64,000 nucleotides of DNA from Diphasiastrum complanatum (taxonomy: Eukaryota; Streptophyta; Lycopodiopsida; Lycopodiales; Lycopodiaceae). The stretch's first letter is position 1, and each line of letters opens with the position of its first letter. Positions 9,704-20,227 of the stretch are shown one piece after another. The notes beneath the pieces were generated by a model. That model searched no databases. It saw only the letters and a list, made by a program, of their open reading frames with translations, and was not told where the DNA came from. Position numbers and translations under genes: made by a program. The stretch spans positions 9,916,746-9,980,745 of the forward strand of contig CM055098.1 of NCBI GenBank assembly GCA_029204225.1, read 5' to 3'.

Positions 9704-10420
9704 TGTAAAAGGTAGCGCAAAGTGATCCTTTTGCGTCACTTTGTTCAAGGCCTTAAGATTCACACAAATTCTCAATTTCCCATTCTTCTTAGAAACAATG
9801 ACAGTCGGTGAAACCCATTCAGTATGTTCGATGTCATAAATGAAATCGACATCAAGTAATCTCTGAAGCTCTTTCTTTATCAGATCCACAACATTAGGAC
9901 TACAGTGATAAAACTTTGTAACCTTTGGAACTGCATTAGGTAGTAAAGGTATGGTGTGTTCAATAATTGGCGTCGGAATACCCCTGAGATCTTTATAAGT
10001 CCATGCAAAGCAATCTTGATACTTAATAAGTAACATTCGGAGCGCTTGAAATTGTTCAAGATTAAGTTGTGATCCAACTTGTACAATCTTTTCTAGTTCT
10101 CCTAGTCCAGCAAGATTCATAGGCTGTGTCCTAGCTGGGCCATCGTAAACAACTTTTTGATTCTGGCACTTGTTCTTCGAGTTCACAATGTGCTTCTGGT
10201 AACATGATAACCACATCATCCACTATATAGCGTTAAAAATGTTTGGGCATATCATGCTAGACTACATCTGCTTGTTCTTTGTCAAAAGGATTTGTCTTGG
10301 ATCTTCGCTTAGCCTTTTTAGCAGGAATTGATCGTGGAGGTGATGACTTTCGAGAAGATAAACTCTTCTTTGAAGGTGAATATGAATCCTAACAGTTTGA
10401 AGATCTATCCATTGTAGTTA
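9704..10420 (-). pseudogene. Gypsy-B, protease-RT linker and RT N-terminal part
   Basis: Minus-strand gypsy fragment. The upstream part (10220-10420) has VDDVVIMLPEAH in the linker. 10219 downwards has FQALRMLLIKYQDCFAWTY, GIPTPIIEHTIPL, IKKELQRLLDVDFIYDIEHTEWVSP and KKNGKLRICVNLKALNK through to DHFALPFTES. The order matches gypsy-D at 29598-30322 closely, so both belong to one lineage. The similarity stops at about 9704, just before the first catalytic Asp region, where unrelated sequence leading to the Penelope-like piece begins. It encodes only the start of the polymerase. Confidence 0.85.
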
Positions 10421-10597
10421 TACCATATGATGTTGACCTGAACACTTTTGTTGATGGAAAAAAACATCAATGAAATAATATGATGAGAAAAAAAAATCAG
10501 TAATAGCAAACATAAGTAGTCAAGAAATACAAAAATAATGAAATCAGAAACAAAAACAATTTATATACAAAATGAGGAGTGTTGTAATTAGATAGGG

Positions 10598-12080
10598 TCA
10601 ATAAAAAAATAACTTTTCATAGTACCACCATAGATGACCGCCATTGACGACAATGTCTAGGAGTAGTCTATTGAGTGTCTCTAATTGGATGACTCCATTG
10701 GGGAAGCTTTTATGGATGACATATGGTCCTTCACTTCTGAATTTTATTTTTCTGGGGTGCTTCTTGGAGGTATAAAGAAGCACTTGCACCTTGATGTAAG
10801 TGATCTTTATTGTGTAGGTGTCTATCATGCCAGGCTTTTTTGGCATCATTTGTTAACGAGTTGTGCGTGATACAAGATGAGTCGAGTCTCGCACAATTGA
10901 ACTAACATAAATAATATGTTCTAAACTTCATGTTCGATTACAACGTTTTGACATAGATTAGCGGAGAAGGTTTGCATGACTCTCAAAGAAGGCACTAAGA
11001 ATTCAACAAGCATTACCGCCTCTTGACCATAAACGAGATGGAACAGTGTGATCCATCTAGTGACTTTCTTTGGGATTGTACGATATGCCCAGATAGCTGA
11101 GAATAGTTGGGTTTACCAATCTGTCTGCTTGTCTCAACTATTTTCGTCAGAATCTTGCAGATAGTCTTGTTAGTTGATTCAGCTTGGCCATTGCACCGAG
11201 GGTAGTACGGGGTACTTTTTGATGTACGACAAGGTAATGGCATACAAAATTATCAACCACTTCATTTAGGAAGTGTGATCCTCTATCACTAGCAAGCTCG
11301 ATAGGACAACCAAAATGTGTAGTGATGTTTTCATAAAGAAAACGTGCGACGGTCTTCGCATTGGCATCCTTGGTTGCTCGAGCCTCAACCCATTTAGTGG
11401 CATAATCAACGGTAATAAGAATATAACGGCCTTGAGTGCTTTGAGTGGCTAGGCTGATGGTCTCGACACAGTCTATATCCCATTTATGGAAAGCTTCACC
11501 TTCTATAACTAGGGTAAGCGATGTGAAGCCGGCCTTAGCTATCTTTTTGGCTTGTTGGCAAACATCGCAAGTTTTTATAATAGCAAATGTATCTTTAAAC
11601 AAAGATGGCCACCATAATCCTGCTTGGAGGATGACCTTGGCAGTTGATTCCACAGAAAAGTGACTACCACCAATGCCTTCATGTGCCTAAGATATAATAG
11701 GTTGTATCTCAAACTCATAAGTGCATCAGCAAATTATACCGTCAGCACTCCTTTTATGTAATTGTCTGGCTATAAGCTAGAAGGGTGCCGCTTTTATTTA
11801 TAAAAAAAATTGGCTACTTGAGGAAGTCCTTTTTTTAATCTGCCTATTGTGAGGAATTGAGTGATTTCCTCAGCTCAAAGTGGTGTAGAGTCAATTTGAA
11901 AAGACATGCATCAGGTAGATCATCGTTGACTGGTGCATCGGCTTTTTTAGCATTTGGAAGTCGGGAAAGGTGATCGGCCATAAAGTGTTGTGTGTCTTTT
12001 CTTACGACGACCCAAAAGGTAAATTCCTCAAGGATTAACAACCACTGAGCTATTCGTCCAATTTTGCAAGACTTATGTTG
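10598..12080 (-). pseudogene. Gypsy-A, RNase H end and integrase
   Basis: Minus-strand gypsy 3' part. 11844-12080 holds the RNase H end (VVVRKDTQHFMADHLSRLP). 11700-11580 holds the integrase zinc-binding residues (AHEGIGGSH, CDVCQQA). 11147-11653 has HKWDIDCVETI (first Asp), TKWVEARATKDANAKT and ASDRGSHFLNE (second Asp). 11013-11243 has YYPRCNGQAESTNKT (Glu) in another frame. 10598-10849 is the integrase tail (KFRSEGPYVIHK, GGHLWWYY). At least three frame changes occur. It ends at 10598 and is followed by 180 bp of AT-rich sequence before gypsy-B, so A and B are separate insertions or a rearranged pair. Confidence 0.87.
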
Positions 12081-12626
12081 ACAGTACGCCTACTTTGTAT
12101 ATGTATTTACATTTACAAGGCGGTTGTAATTAATATAGAAGATAGCATTCAATGCGAGTTAGTTATAGATATTTTCAGTATATCTAATCCTAGAATCTTC
12201 ATTAAAAAACTTCTTCGGATATACAATTACTACTGAAAAAGTGTAATCAATCAGATATTTATGTTGCCAGTGTTATCACACTCTATGATCAGCTGAAGTA
12301 TTACTTCAAGCATTGTACGCATTGTTGATATTAATCAGAGTGCAATTATCTGTTTCACTACTGTTATAGTTCACCTGCATTTGTTGAACCAATTCAGTTT
12401 TGAATATTCTGCTGCAAACTGTGGTGCTTCTGATCCACGCACCAAGCTCGCTCCCAGCTTTTGCTCATTTCCACTGATTTTCAACATTGTATGAGAGTGG
12501 GCATTCTAGTAATCTGCTTCTATCGTGGATTATTAGTCTTGTTTCTATCAAGACGTTGTAGTAGCAAGTGCGCAGCCAACAATATTCTGAAATCATTGTT
12601 TCTACCAACGATCTCTCACAACCAAA
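12081..12626. other. Non-coding stretch before the chimeric frame
   Basis: AT-rich, no coding similarity. It may be the LTR or leader of the copia element whose gag start lies at 12627, but I found no primer site or second LTR copy. Confidence 0.3.
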
Positions 12627-13046
12627 ATGGATCCGTCTTCTTTAATTGAGAGACTCAATGGAGGGAACTACCATCTCTGGAAGTTCAAAATGAAGGTCAT
12701 GTTATTAGCCGAGGAATTGTGGGACGTTGTTGATGGCACAAAAGTCAAGCCAGAAGGTGATGCAATGCCGAATTTGGATTTGTCATTCGAATTGCAAAGA
12801 GTACAGTTTTCTATCATTGTGGCTTTCACCATGACAATAAACAAGGCACAAGGAAAAACTATGGACACTATTGGATTGTATTTGCCACGTCCCGTATTTA
12901 GTCATGGTCAACTGTATGTGGCACTATCGAGAGTGCGAAATGCAACAAGTGTGCGAGTACTAATTAGAGATATTGATGGTCAATTTACGGATGAGGAAGG
13001 AATGGCGAGGTTTACACAAAATATTGTGTATTCGGAAGTTCTTTAG
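12627..13046 (+). CDS. Chimeric frame: copia gag start fused to Helitron helicase end
   Basis: 139 codons, uninterrupted. Residues 1 to about 56 are a copia gag start (MDPSSLIERLNGGNYHLWKF, then EELWDVVDG). From about residue 60 the protein is the C-terminal end of a Helitron-type PIF1 helicase: MTINKAQGKT (motif V), FSHGQLYVALSRVRNATSV (motif VI) and a short tail. Neither half is complete: the Walker A/B part of the helicase, the Rep domain and the rest of gag are missing. The in-frame join may be chance or the result of Helitron capture of a gag fragment. Whether it is expressed is unknown. Confidence 0.75.
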   Translation: MDPSSLIERLNGGNYHLWKFKMKVMLLAEELWDVVDGTKVKPEGDAMPNLDLSFELQRVQFSIIVAFTMTINKAQGKTMDTIGLYLPRPVFSHGQLYVALSRVRNATSVRVLIRDIDGQFTDEEGMARFTQNIVYSEVL

Positions 13047-14399
13047 TAGTTTGGTTGGAGTAAAGGTAAGGTTTAGAGTTAGGATTTTAGATTTTATAAT
13101 TATGGGTTAAGATTTCATAGTTAGATTTATGGATTGTGGACATGCAATAGGTTTTTGGTTAGATGTTAGGGAAGATAAGGATTGGGGTTTGGGTTAGGGT
13201 TAAGTATGGTAGGATAAGAGTGAAAGTTCGATTAGTCCGGTTTTAGGATTATTGTCGGAGGATATGTTTCAAGTTTTAGAGCATGGTGGGAGAGCTACTT
13301 GGTGATGGAGATCAGCATATCTTTTGCATCACAGCCATTTGGTTGTTAGAGTTGTATATCCATTATTTGATTGGTGAAGAGAACATCATTGGCGCATATC
13401 CACGGAGATTTCATTTGCTCTTAAACGTAGATTTGCTACTTAGAGATTTAACATATGTTTATAGGAATGGCAACACTATTAGTGTGTCTACCTTTGAGGC
13501 AATGTTAGATACCTTGGTGTATAGCCAAGTAATGGTATTAGATTTAAGTAATGGCATTTCTACGATGTTTTGAAATTGGTTCAAAATATATATTCGGACT
13601 ATTTAAAATGTCTGTAGGATTATCCTTGCTAGATATATCTTAGTCTGTCTGTAGCTCATCCTTGCTAGGTTGCCCATCTTTGTGAAATATCTTAATCTGT
13701 CTGTAACTCATCCTTGCTAGGTCGCTCATCTTTGTCAATTTACAACTCTCAAAAAGCTCAAATTTTGAGAAAGATCCACAACTTTTTTATCTGAAACCCT
13801 AGTTGAGCAAGAAAAGAGATTACTTGGGCTTTGTACAATCTTTTTCTAAGATTCCTCTGGCAGCCTCCTTCACCACTGAGGTTGCCCTACTGCTTGGACT
13901 CTGTTCAAATTTATGGCTTCAATATTGATGCATAATTGAATGCGAACAACCTATTCTCTCAGCAACCCTCTGCTTGCTCCAGTCAACTTGAAAATTTGAC
14001 ACTTTTCAGTTTTTCTCCCAGATCAAGCCAATAGCTTATACTGAAGCCTCAATTCTTCTGCACATCATGCAAAAGATTTGCTTTCTTAGCTAATCGAGAT
14101 CTTACTGGTAGTATAGTTAGCTAATTTGCAAGCAATCTATCATCAATCAGATCAGCAGCAAAGAGAGATCACACCACAATCCAAGAGAACACTTTTGAGC
14201 TATATTAACAAAAGAGACTTAAGGGTACATATACACAGTCTATTTTTTGTGAGGTGCCGTTGCATGATAGTTCGGTCCCCGTTACAGGACATGTGTCCCA
14301 ACTTTACACTATGTGTGTCGTTAAGCTGGCACTCATGCTCATTATTACATAAGCAGTAAAAAAATTTGAAAACACTGTTAAAAGCAGAAATTTATGAAA
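13047..14399. other. Unassigned, AT-rich, after the Helitron piece
   Basis: No supported gene. A 96-codon open frame (13283-13573, plus) has no recognisable domain and may be chance. Bases 13610-13735 contain a near-duplicate, TCTGTCTGTA(G/A)CTCATCCTTGCTAGGT, repeated about 60 bp apart. A Helitron 3' hairpin plus CTRR end should lie in this stretch if the helicase piece came with its own terminus, but I could not point to one. Confidence 0.35.
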
Positions 14400-14601
14400 C
14401 TATAAGAGAAACTTGAGCTTACTTATTCTAACATCAACTTCATCATATCATATGTTTGATGTTTATCAGGTTCTTATTGAGTTTGCATCTCTTTCATTAA
14501 GTAGATGGTTTTGTACATTGGCAACTTTGGTAGAGTTGATCTATTTCTAACCAAAGATCAGATTATGGAATGGGATCTTAATTGATCTTAATTTTTTCAC
14601 A
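14400..14601 (+). repeat. LTR-A-like 3' part (plus), arm of an inverted pair
   Basis: Ends in TTTTTTCACA directly before a primer site. It matches the reverse complement of about 16155-16330, including the block ATTGAGTTTGCATCTCTTTC. The copy is truncated on its 5' side near 14400. Confidence 0.7.
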
Positions 14602-14613
14602 TGGTATCAGAGC
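14602..14613 (+). promoter_or_regulatory. Primer binding site (tRNA-iMet type), plus copy
   Basis: TGGTATCAGAGC directly after the LTR end CACA. The leader that follows (to about 14715) matches the leader behind the opposite-strand primer site at 16143-16154. Confidence 0.8.
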
Positions 14614-14754
14614 TTGTGTTGCAGGTTATAAAAGGATCAAGCACATCTACCAAGGATTGGAGGATATATCAATGCTAGAGCATGCTAGATTGACTTCTAC
14701 TCAAAAATTGATCACAAAAGCATCATCATATGTGTTTGGAACATCAACACAATT

Positions 14755-15562
14755 CTTATCAAGAGTTAGATTACCTTGCTTGTCTCCTTGATCTCTCGTC
14801 TTTTTGTAGCAATCACTAGCTAAGTGACCTTTGATGCCACAATAGAAGCACTTCAATCTAGACCTATCTTTCTTCTTACCAAAAGAGGAAGACTCGCCAT
14901 GATCTTGTCCTTTAGATCACTTGCCCTTAAGTTTGCCCTTGAACTTGCCTTTGATGAACATTGCCTCCTCACTATCTTGAGATGTTGTTATAGATCCACC
15001 TCTTGATTGAAGCATATATTCATCATTGATCAAGATCTCTTGAAGATCCACCAAACTTGGAAAACTTTTTTGAATAGTAAGACTTTGTACAATGTTATCA
15101 TGAGCATCCAACGAACCATTAAGAATAACTTGAACAAGCTCTCATTCCTTAATGCTCTGATCAATGCACTCTAACTCATCACTTGAAGCCTTTACTCTCA
15201 AAACAAAAGTATTAGGACTCTCAACTTTCTTTTGTATGCTTTGAAAGGTTTGTCTTTGAGTCAACACTCTAGATGTAGACTTGAATTCATAAAGCTTCTT
15301 CAAAGCTTCCCAAGCCTCTCAAGATGAATTGCACTTATCAATCTCCTTGAGTAGCTCATTGGTAATATTCATCTTGATCATGTGTAGAGCTTTCTTTGAT
15401 CTCTTGATCTTGTTGAACCAAGGGTCTCTCCTGTAACCCTACAACAATATCCATAAACTCATGCATTTCAAGAAGTGATTCTATTCTCACCTTCCATGTA
15501 GAGTAGTTGGATGAGGTAAGCCTATCATTGTCTTCCAACATGAATCCACTTAATGTAGTCAT
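14755..15562 (-). pseudogene. Copia gag with CCHC zinc knuckle
   Basis: Minus-strand gag. The N-terminal part (15356-15562) has LTSSNYSTWKVRIESLLEMHEF, the usual copia gag start. The middle is frameshifted (14917-15111 carries MLQSRGGSITTSQDSEEAMF and a Lys-rich stretch). A complete zinc knuckle CFYCGIKGHLASDC (CX2CX4HX4C) lies at 14809-14850. Gag forms the particle and packages RNA through the knuckle. It belongs to the minus element whose primer site is at 16143-16154. It is cut off at about 14715-14755, where the plus-oriented leader copy begins. No pol follows. Confidence 0.82.
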
Positions 15563-16142
15563 GTTGCAATGACCTAATCTTTTTCTTTCAACCTATTCCA
15601 ATGCATAAAGCACTCTTTTTCAAAACAACAAATGTTTCCAAAAAGAAATCACAAAGATATGGAACCTCTCAATTCTCTTCTAGCACTTATAACTAGCAAA
15701 TTATGAACACATGGAATGAAGAATTTTGATCTACCAGAATCTAATTAATCTTGCAACTTCCTAAGATTGAAACACACTATACTGATGTCCAGCCAACCTC
15801 AAAAAATAGAGATCCAATCAAAAATAGGGTTTTGACAAAATTACAAAAAATTGAATATTCAAAATTCCTACATGCAATTGCAACAAACTTGATATAGAAT
15901 CTTGTAGCCTCTAATGAAGCTTTTCTAATGCATCAAAAATCGGCCAAATCTAGTAAGAAACTTGTGAAATTGGAATTCTTCAAGATCATAAACGTAAATT
16001 GGGCTTTGACCTACAAAAGATCAATTCCACATATGCAAAATGCTTGATTTTTTAGTAGAAATCAATCTAGCACACTCTAGCATTGGTAACTCCTCCAAAT
16101 CTTTAATAGATGTGGTTGATCCTTTCATAACCTACAACACAA
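15563..16142 (-). other. 5' leader of the minus-strand gag element
   Basis: Non-coding sequence between the gag start and the primer site. Its first 110 bp after the primer site match the plus-strand leader at 14614-14715 (GGTTATAAAAGGATCAA versus GGTTATGAAAGGATCAA and onwards). Confidence 0.6.
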
Positions 16143-16154
16143 GCTCTGATACCA
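16143..16154 (-). promoter_or_regulatory. Primer binding site (tRNA-iMet type), minus copy
   Basis: TGGTATCAGAGC on minus, directly after the LTR end TTTTCACA. Confidence 0.82.
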
Positions 16155-16400
16155 TGTGAAAATTTTGTGATTCACTAAGATCCAAAATCACCTATTGATC
16201 TTTGGTGTGAAACACAATACACTCTACACCATTTGCAACATAGAAAATCAACATCTACTTAATGAAAGAGATGCAAACTCAATAAGATACTGATAAAACA
16301 TCAAACTTATTATAGAATGAAGTTGTTGTCCATACAAAAATAGTAAGCTATTGTATCTCACGCTTGTGGATCCTGATGCAAAAAATGCACTCAACAAATG
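16155..16400 (-). repeat. LTR-A-like 3' part (minus)
   Basis: Matches 34172-34390 (same orientation) and the reverse complement of 14400-14601. It includes the conserved GTTGTCCATACAAAA block and a CAC-rich site at the position where LTR-A2 has TTCACACGTGTAG. Confidence 0.65.
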
Positions 16401-16745
16401 CAAAATTCTAGCTAAAACTCTGGTGACAAACTGATAAACAAAATCTCGAATGATTCACGAAACTTTCTCGAAACTCAAATTATTTCTATTTGAGAATAAT
16501 TTGTGTTGGATCAAGCAGGCTCTGTAACACAACCAAACGAAACGAGACAAATTGTAAACGAAAATAAAACCAAACGAAGCAAAGCAAAATTTAAACGAGC
16601 TCTGACATTGATTCACGCTGGAAGCATACAGATTGCGAAACGAAATGAAGCAAAATAATTCGCGACAAGATCAATCAAGCTCTGTAACAAGACAAGACGA
16701 AACAAAACGAAACAGGACAAACCAAAACAAAACAAAACAAAACTT
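16401..16745. repeat. Degenerate AAACGA / AAAAC-rich tract
   Basis: Plus strand is rich in AAACGAAAC, GACAAGACGAAAC and finally (AAAAC)n at about 16722-16742. The phrase AAGCTCTGTAACA or AAGCAGGCTCTGTAACA occurs twice, about 160 bp apart. This simple-sequence block marks the edge where copia-3 is truncated. Confidence 0.6.
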
Positions 16746-18287
16746 AACCTCCTCGAAAGTTTGTGGTTCATCACTGAATCCGCAGAACTCTTCTGATGTA
16801 GAAGCTGAGCTTCCCGACACATATCTTGTTGGCGCTCTTCGTTGTCTTGTCAACCTTATAGGAGATCCTCCTGGGACAGCAATGCCTTTGCCTTTGTCTG
16901 CTCTGCTAGGTCCAGAACCATCTTGGTTTACATGTACTATAGCAGTAGGCTATCTCTCGAATCTTTCGTCTTCTGATTCATCACTCGAATGCGAAGTGAC
17001 TCAAAAATCTTCATTTTCGTGTTCGTCTTCTACTCTCTCTATCATTGGCGACAGATCATAATATTGTCTTTCAAGAATTTCATAGCTGATAGGATCATCG
17101 TTGGCCATCATCCAGCTCTCATCAAATTTGACATCTCTGAATGTTTTCACAATGTTCATGTCTAGCATGTAGACTCTGTAGTATGACAAATTGTTTTCAT
17201 ATCCTACCAGATATCCCTGTTTAGCTTTCTCATCAAGCTTCTTTCAAAGCTTATCAGAAATATGTGCATAAGCTGCACAGCAAAGATTCTGATGTGAGAC
17301 AGGTTGGGCTTTCTACCCCACCATAATTTGTGTGGTATCATGTGAGGGACACCAGACTTCCCTGTCCTATTCTAAATGTATGCAGCTATAGCTATTGCTT
17401 CAGGCCACAGTACTCTTGGAGCTTTTGAGTAGGCCATCATGCATCTGACAGCTTTCATCAGGGTCCTATTCTTCCTTTCTGCAACACCGTTCTACTATGG
17501 TGTGTAAGCTGCAGTCCTTCTGTGAATGATACCACGATCATTGCACAAGTCAGTGAAGCAATTCAAGATGTATTCACCACCTCGATCTGTCTTGATCTGC
17601 TTCACTTTGTTGCCAGTGCATCTTTCTTCCCAATTCACATACTCTATGAATTTGTCAAGCGCTTCTGATTTATTATGAACAAAATCACTCTGGCAAATTT
17701 ACTATAATCATCAATGAAGGTAACGTAATATTTTGAGCCTCCTACTGAGATCACATTGAAAGGCCCACAGATGTCAGAATGCACTAACTCCAGAATCTTA
17801 GTCGTTATGTAGGAGTCTTTGACAAATGGAGTGCAAGAAATCTTACCCTTCAGACACGCATCACAGGTGGTCCAATTGTTCGCATTCGAGATGTTGACCC
17901 CTGTTATTGCTCCATGATGACTTGCTTGGTTAAGTGTCATTGAGTTCATATGGTATAGTCTTCTGTGCCATAGAGTGTTTGGAAAATCATCATGAGTCTG
18001 ATGCACTTGATCTGCAGGCAGGCATATCTTCAGGTGATATAGATCACCTTTTCTTCTGTCTTGAGTGATCAAGGTACTAGTACTAGCAACAACAACGTTG
18101 CATGCTTCGTTAGAAAATGTCACACGCATCCCTGCATCAGCTATTCTTGCCACAGAAAGCAAGTCCTGCTGTAGTGTAGGCATGAATAGAACGTCTTCGA
18201 GTCATCTGTCTTTGCCATTCGTGTTGAGCCACAGTGGACCAATACCTCGTCTTGATGTCACGAAGTGTGGTGCTCTTGAGTCTAAAA
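16746..18287 (-). pseudogene. Copia-3, protease edge to start of RT
   Basis: Minus-strand copia body. It begins at the protease active-site region (ILDSRAPH, where DSG has become DSR), then LTQQDLL-type and LLSVARIADAG, the zinc-binding WHRRLYHMNSM and CDACLKGK, LVHSDICGPF (first Asp) and FIDDYSKFARV (17644-18183). The integrase continues down to 17000 with several stops and shifts, and the linker ends EEFCGFSDEPQTFEEV at the (AAAAC)n tract. RT and RNase H are missing. The same linker phrase occurs in copia-4 (EEFCGFRGEPQSYEEV), so these are one family. It abuts LTR-A1 with no primer site or gag between them. Confidence 0.85.
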
Positions 18288-19649
18288 TGTGAAATTTCAG
18301 AGAAATAAATACCAAGAATGGATCTAGATTAGATCCTCAAGAGGTGTTGGAAGCTAGATTACATGATCTACTAATCAACCAATGATTAGATCTAGAATTA
18401 GATCAATTCCCCATCAAAAATCTAGCAAGAACAACAAGCAAATGATTAAACTTGAGACCTACTACCTTCACACGTGTGAAGAACAGTACCTGTATGGACT
18501 TACAACAGAGAGTGAAGTACACAAATGTTAGAAAGCAAGAGAACCATAAAATCACAACACAAATATGAGAATACTCAAGATATGCCTCCAAAACCAAGAT
18601 CTTGCCTCATTGATTTCTCAAAGTGGATCCATCATGGATTAAATACAAAAATCATCATACTCTCTCTCTAAGACACTTCCATCACGTGTGAGACAGGTCA
18701 TAGTGCTTATCCATATGCACTTTGGCTAAGATTCCATTAATTTGCCACATCATCATTGGTGGCTAGTGTTGACCTTCTAGATTCCTACAAATTAGGAGAT
18801 AGGTCCTACAATCTAGGAGATTTGACTTTTGACATGTATGAAATCTATATACAATGGATCTGAACTTTCTATATGATATTTCACACGTGGGAGACCACTC
18901 CTACCCATGTGATATAGCATTTTCTACCACTAGAATGGTGCCAAGTGTCATAATACTACTAAACTACTTTTTGGCCAATTTAGCCACTAGTTTCCAAATT
19001 AAATGATATGTACAACCTTTATGATCTATCTAAATGACTTGGGCATAGATTTCACACGTGGGAACAGGCTCCACACATGTCTAATGATGATAGGTACAAG
19101 TCATTATGGTATTTACAAGATTTAACCAAGTTAGGTTTTGCCAATTTTAACATAAAATCACCTCCTGTGTGTCAAGTGTTGACGCTGCACACACGTCTGC
19201 ACAAATATAGGCGATCAAATTATTTTTGTTCGATCTCTCTTCGCCCATTTTTTAGCTCTCTGGCTCTTCGACATAGGACAAATTGTTATTGTTCTCCTAT
19301 GTGCTTTGGGCTGATTTGTTTCTTGGGTTCAGGTGGTAGTCCATGACTGCATGGCCCTTCTTGTGAGTTCACGAACAATTCAGTGTCGCATCTTGTAACT
19401 TACAGATTAGAAAGATTAAATATCTAGAACTAATCACGAATTATAAGAGTTGCAGATTAGCCACAATCTAGAATACTTCTAATGATGTCATGATATCAGA
19501 TCAGATATCTGTACCCCATGGTACTTGGCTGATCTTCTTGGTTGTTCATGGAGCACGACTGATTTCGTGTCGTGTCGTGTCGCCTTGTGTCAAAGGTTCA
19601 GATTTGAAAGCTAGCAAAGCTTTGGCATTAGAAACATTTTGTTTCTTCA
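18288..19649 (-). repeat. LTR-A1, long LTR (about 1.36 kb)
   Basis: On minus it starts TGAAGAAACA (19649) and ends AAATTTCACA (18288), a TG...CA layout. The start matches 8097 and 35514 on minus and the copia-4 3' LTR start at 33822 on plus. It contains several CACGTG sites (18472-18482, 18684, 18885, 19055), two of them inside hyphenated palindromes. A TATTTAA element on minus near 18640 is a possible core promoter. It lies immediately upstream of copia-3 and is probably its 5' LTR. Confidence 0.65.
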
Positions 19650-20075
19650 GATCCGAATATAGCAAAATATGAGCATTCTACACACAAGTTTGCAAGATAT
19701 CATCAATATAGTGCACCAATGGATAGATGAACCAAAGAGAACTCATGCATAAGTATGAAATGAGATGAGAGAGACAAGGCTATTTTTCTTCCACGAGTTT
19801 ACATCCTTTTATAGCAGGTCCATGCATCATTAATGATCTTGGTTTCCCTCCATATCAAAAACCCTACTATTAATGTGGCCCAAAATCAATGTATCTAACA
19901 TTGTCCAAACTCGACTTTCTACTTTCCCTCACGTTATAAAAGTGGTAATTCAAATGCTTTTAGACTAATATAACTTTTGAAATTCAAACTCTAAGTCTAA
20001 TATGAAAATTGGCCTCAATTGCCAAATAAACAAATATGACCAAAATATCAAACTCGTTGACAATTTCTCATAGAA
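19650..20075 (-). repeat. LTR-A internal fragment with TATA box
   Basis: Matches 34385-34800 in the same orientation, including AGTGCACCAATGGATAG and TTACATCCTTTTATAGCAGG. On minus the last block gives CTATAAAAGG (19805-19814), a strong TATA box, so this is U3/R of an LTR-A copy cut on both sides. Confidence 0.7.
19805..19814 (-). promoter_or_regulatory. LTR-A TATA box (fragment copy)
   Basis: CTATAAAAGG on minus, conserved with 34539-34548. Confidence 0.65.
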
Positions 20076-20227
20076 TGTATGCTTGTGTGCTCGCCTTGAG
20101 ATTGTCAAGCTAGATTGTTTGTATCAATCATGAAATAGATTCATGTGAAATCACAACACCTTAGAAGATCAATCACATTGTTTTGTGAGTCGTCACACCT
20201 GTGAAAAATTTTACATGGTATCAAAGC
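20076..20227 (+). repeat. LTR end plus primer binding site
   Basis: Plus-strand LTR terminus CACACCTGTGAAAAATTTTACA ends at 20215 and is followed by TGGTATCAAAGC (20216-20227), a one-base variant of the initiator-tRNA primer site that is also used by copia-5. The rest of this LTR upstream is obscured by the reverse LTR-A fragment. Confidence 0.6.

Noticed and set aside
13180-13206. Telomere-like repeat (GGTTTGGGTTAGGGTTAAG)
   Set aside because: Only one or two imperfect units. Likewise CCCTAAACCCTAAA near 58753. Too short for an interstitial telomere tract.
13283-13573. 96-codon open frame as a gene
   Set aside because: No domain, no supporting neighbour, and the length is possible by chance in this AT-rich DNA.
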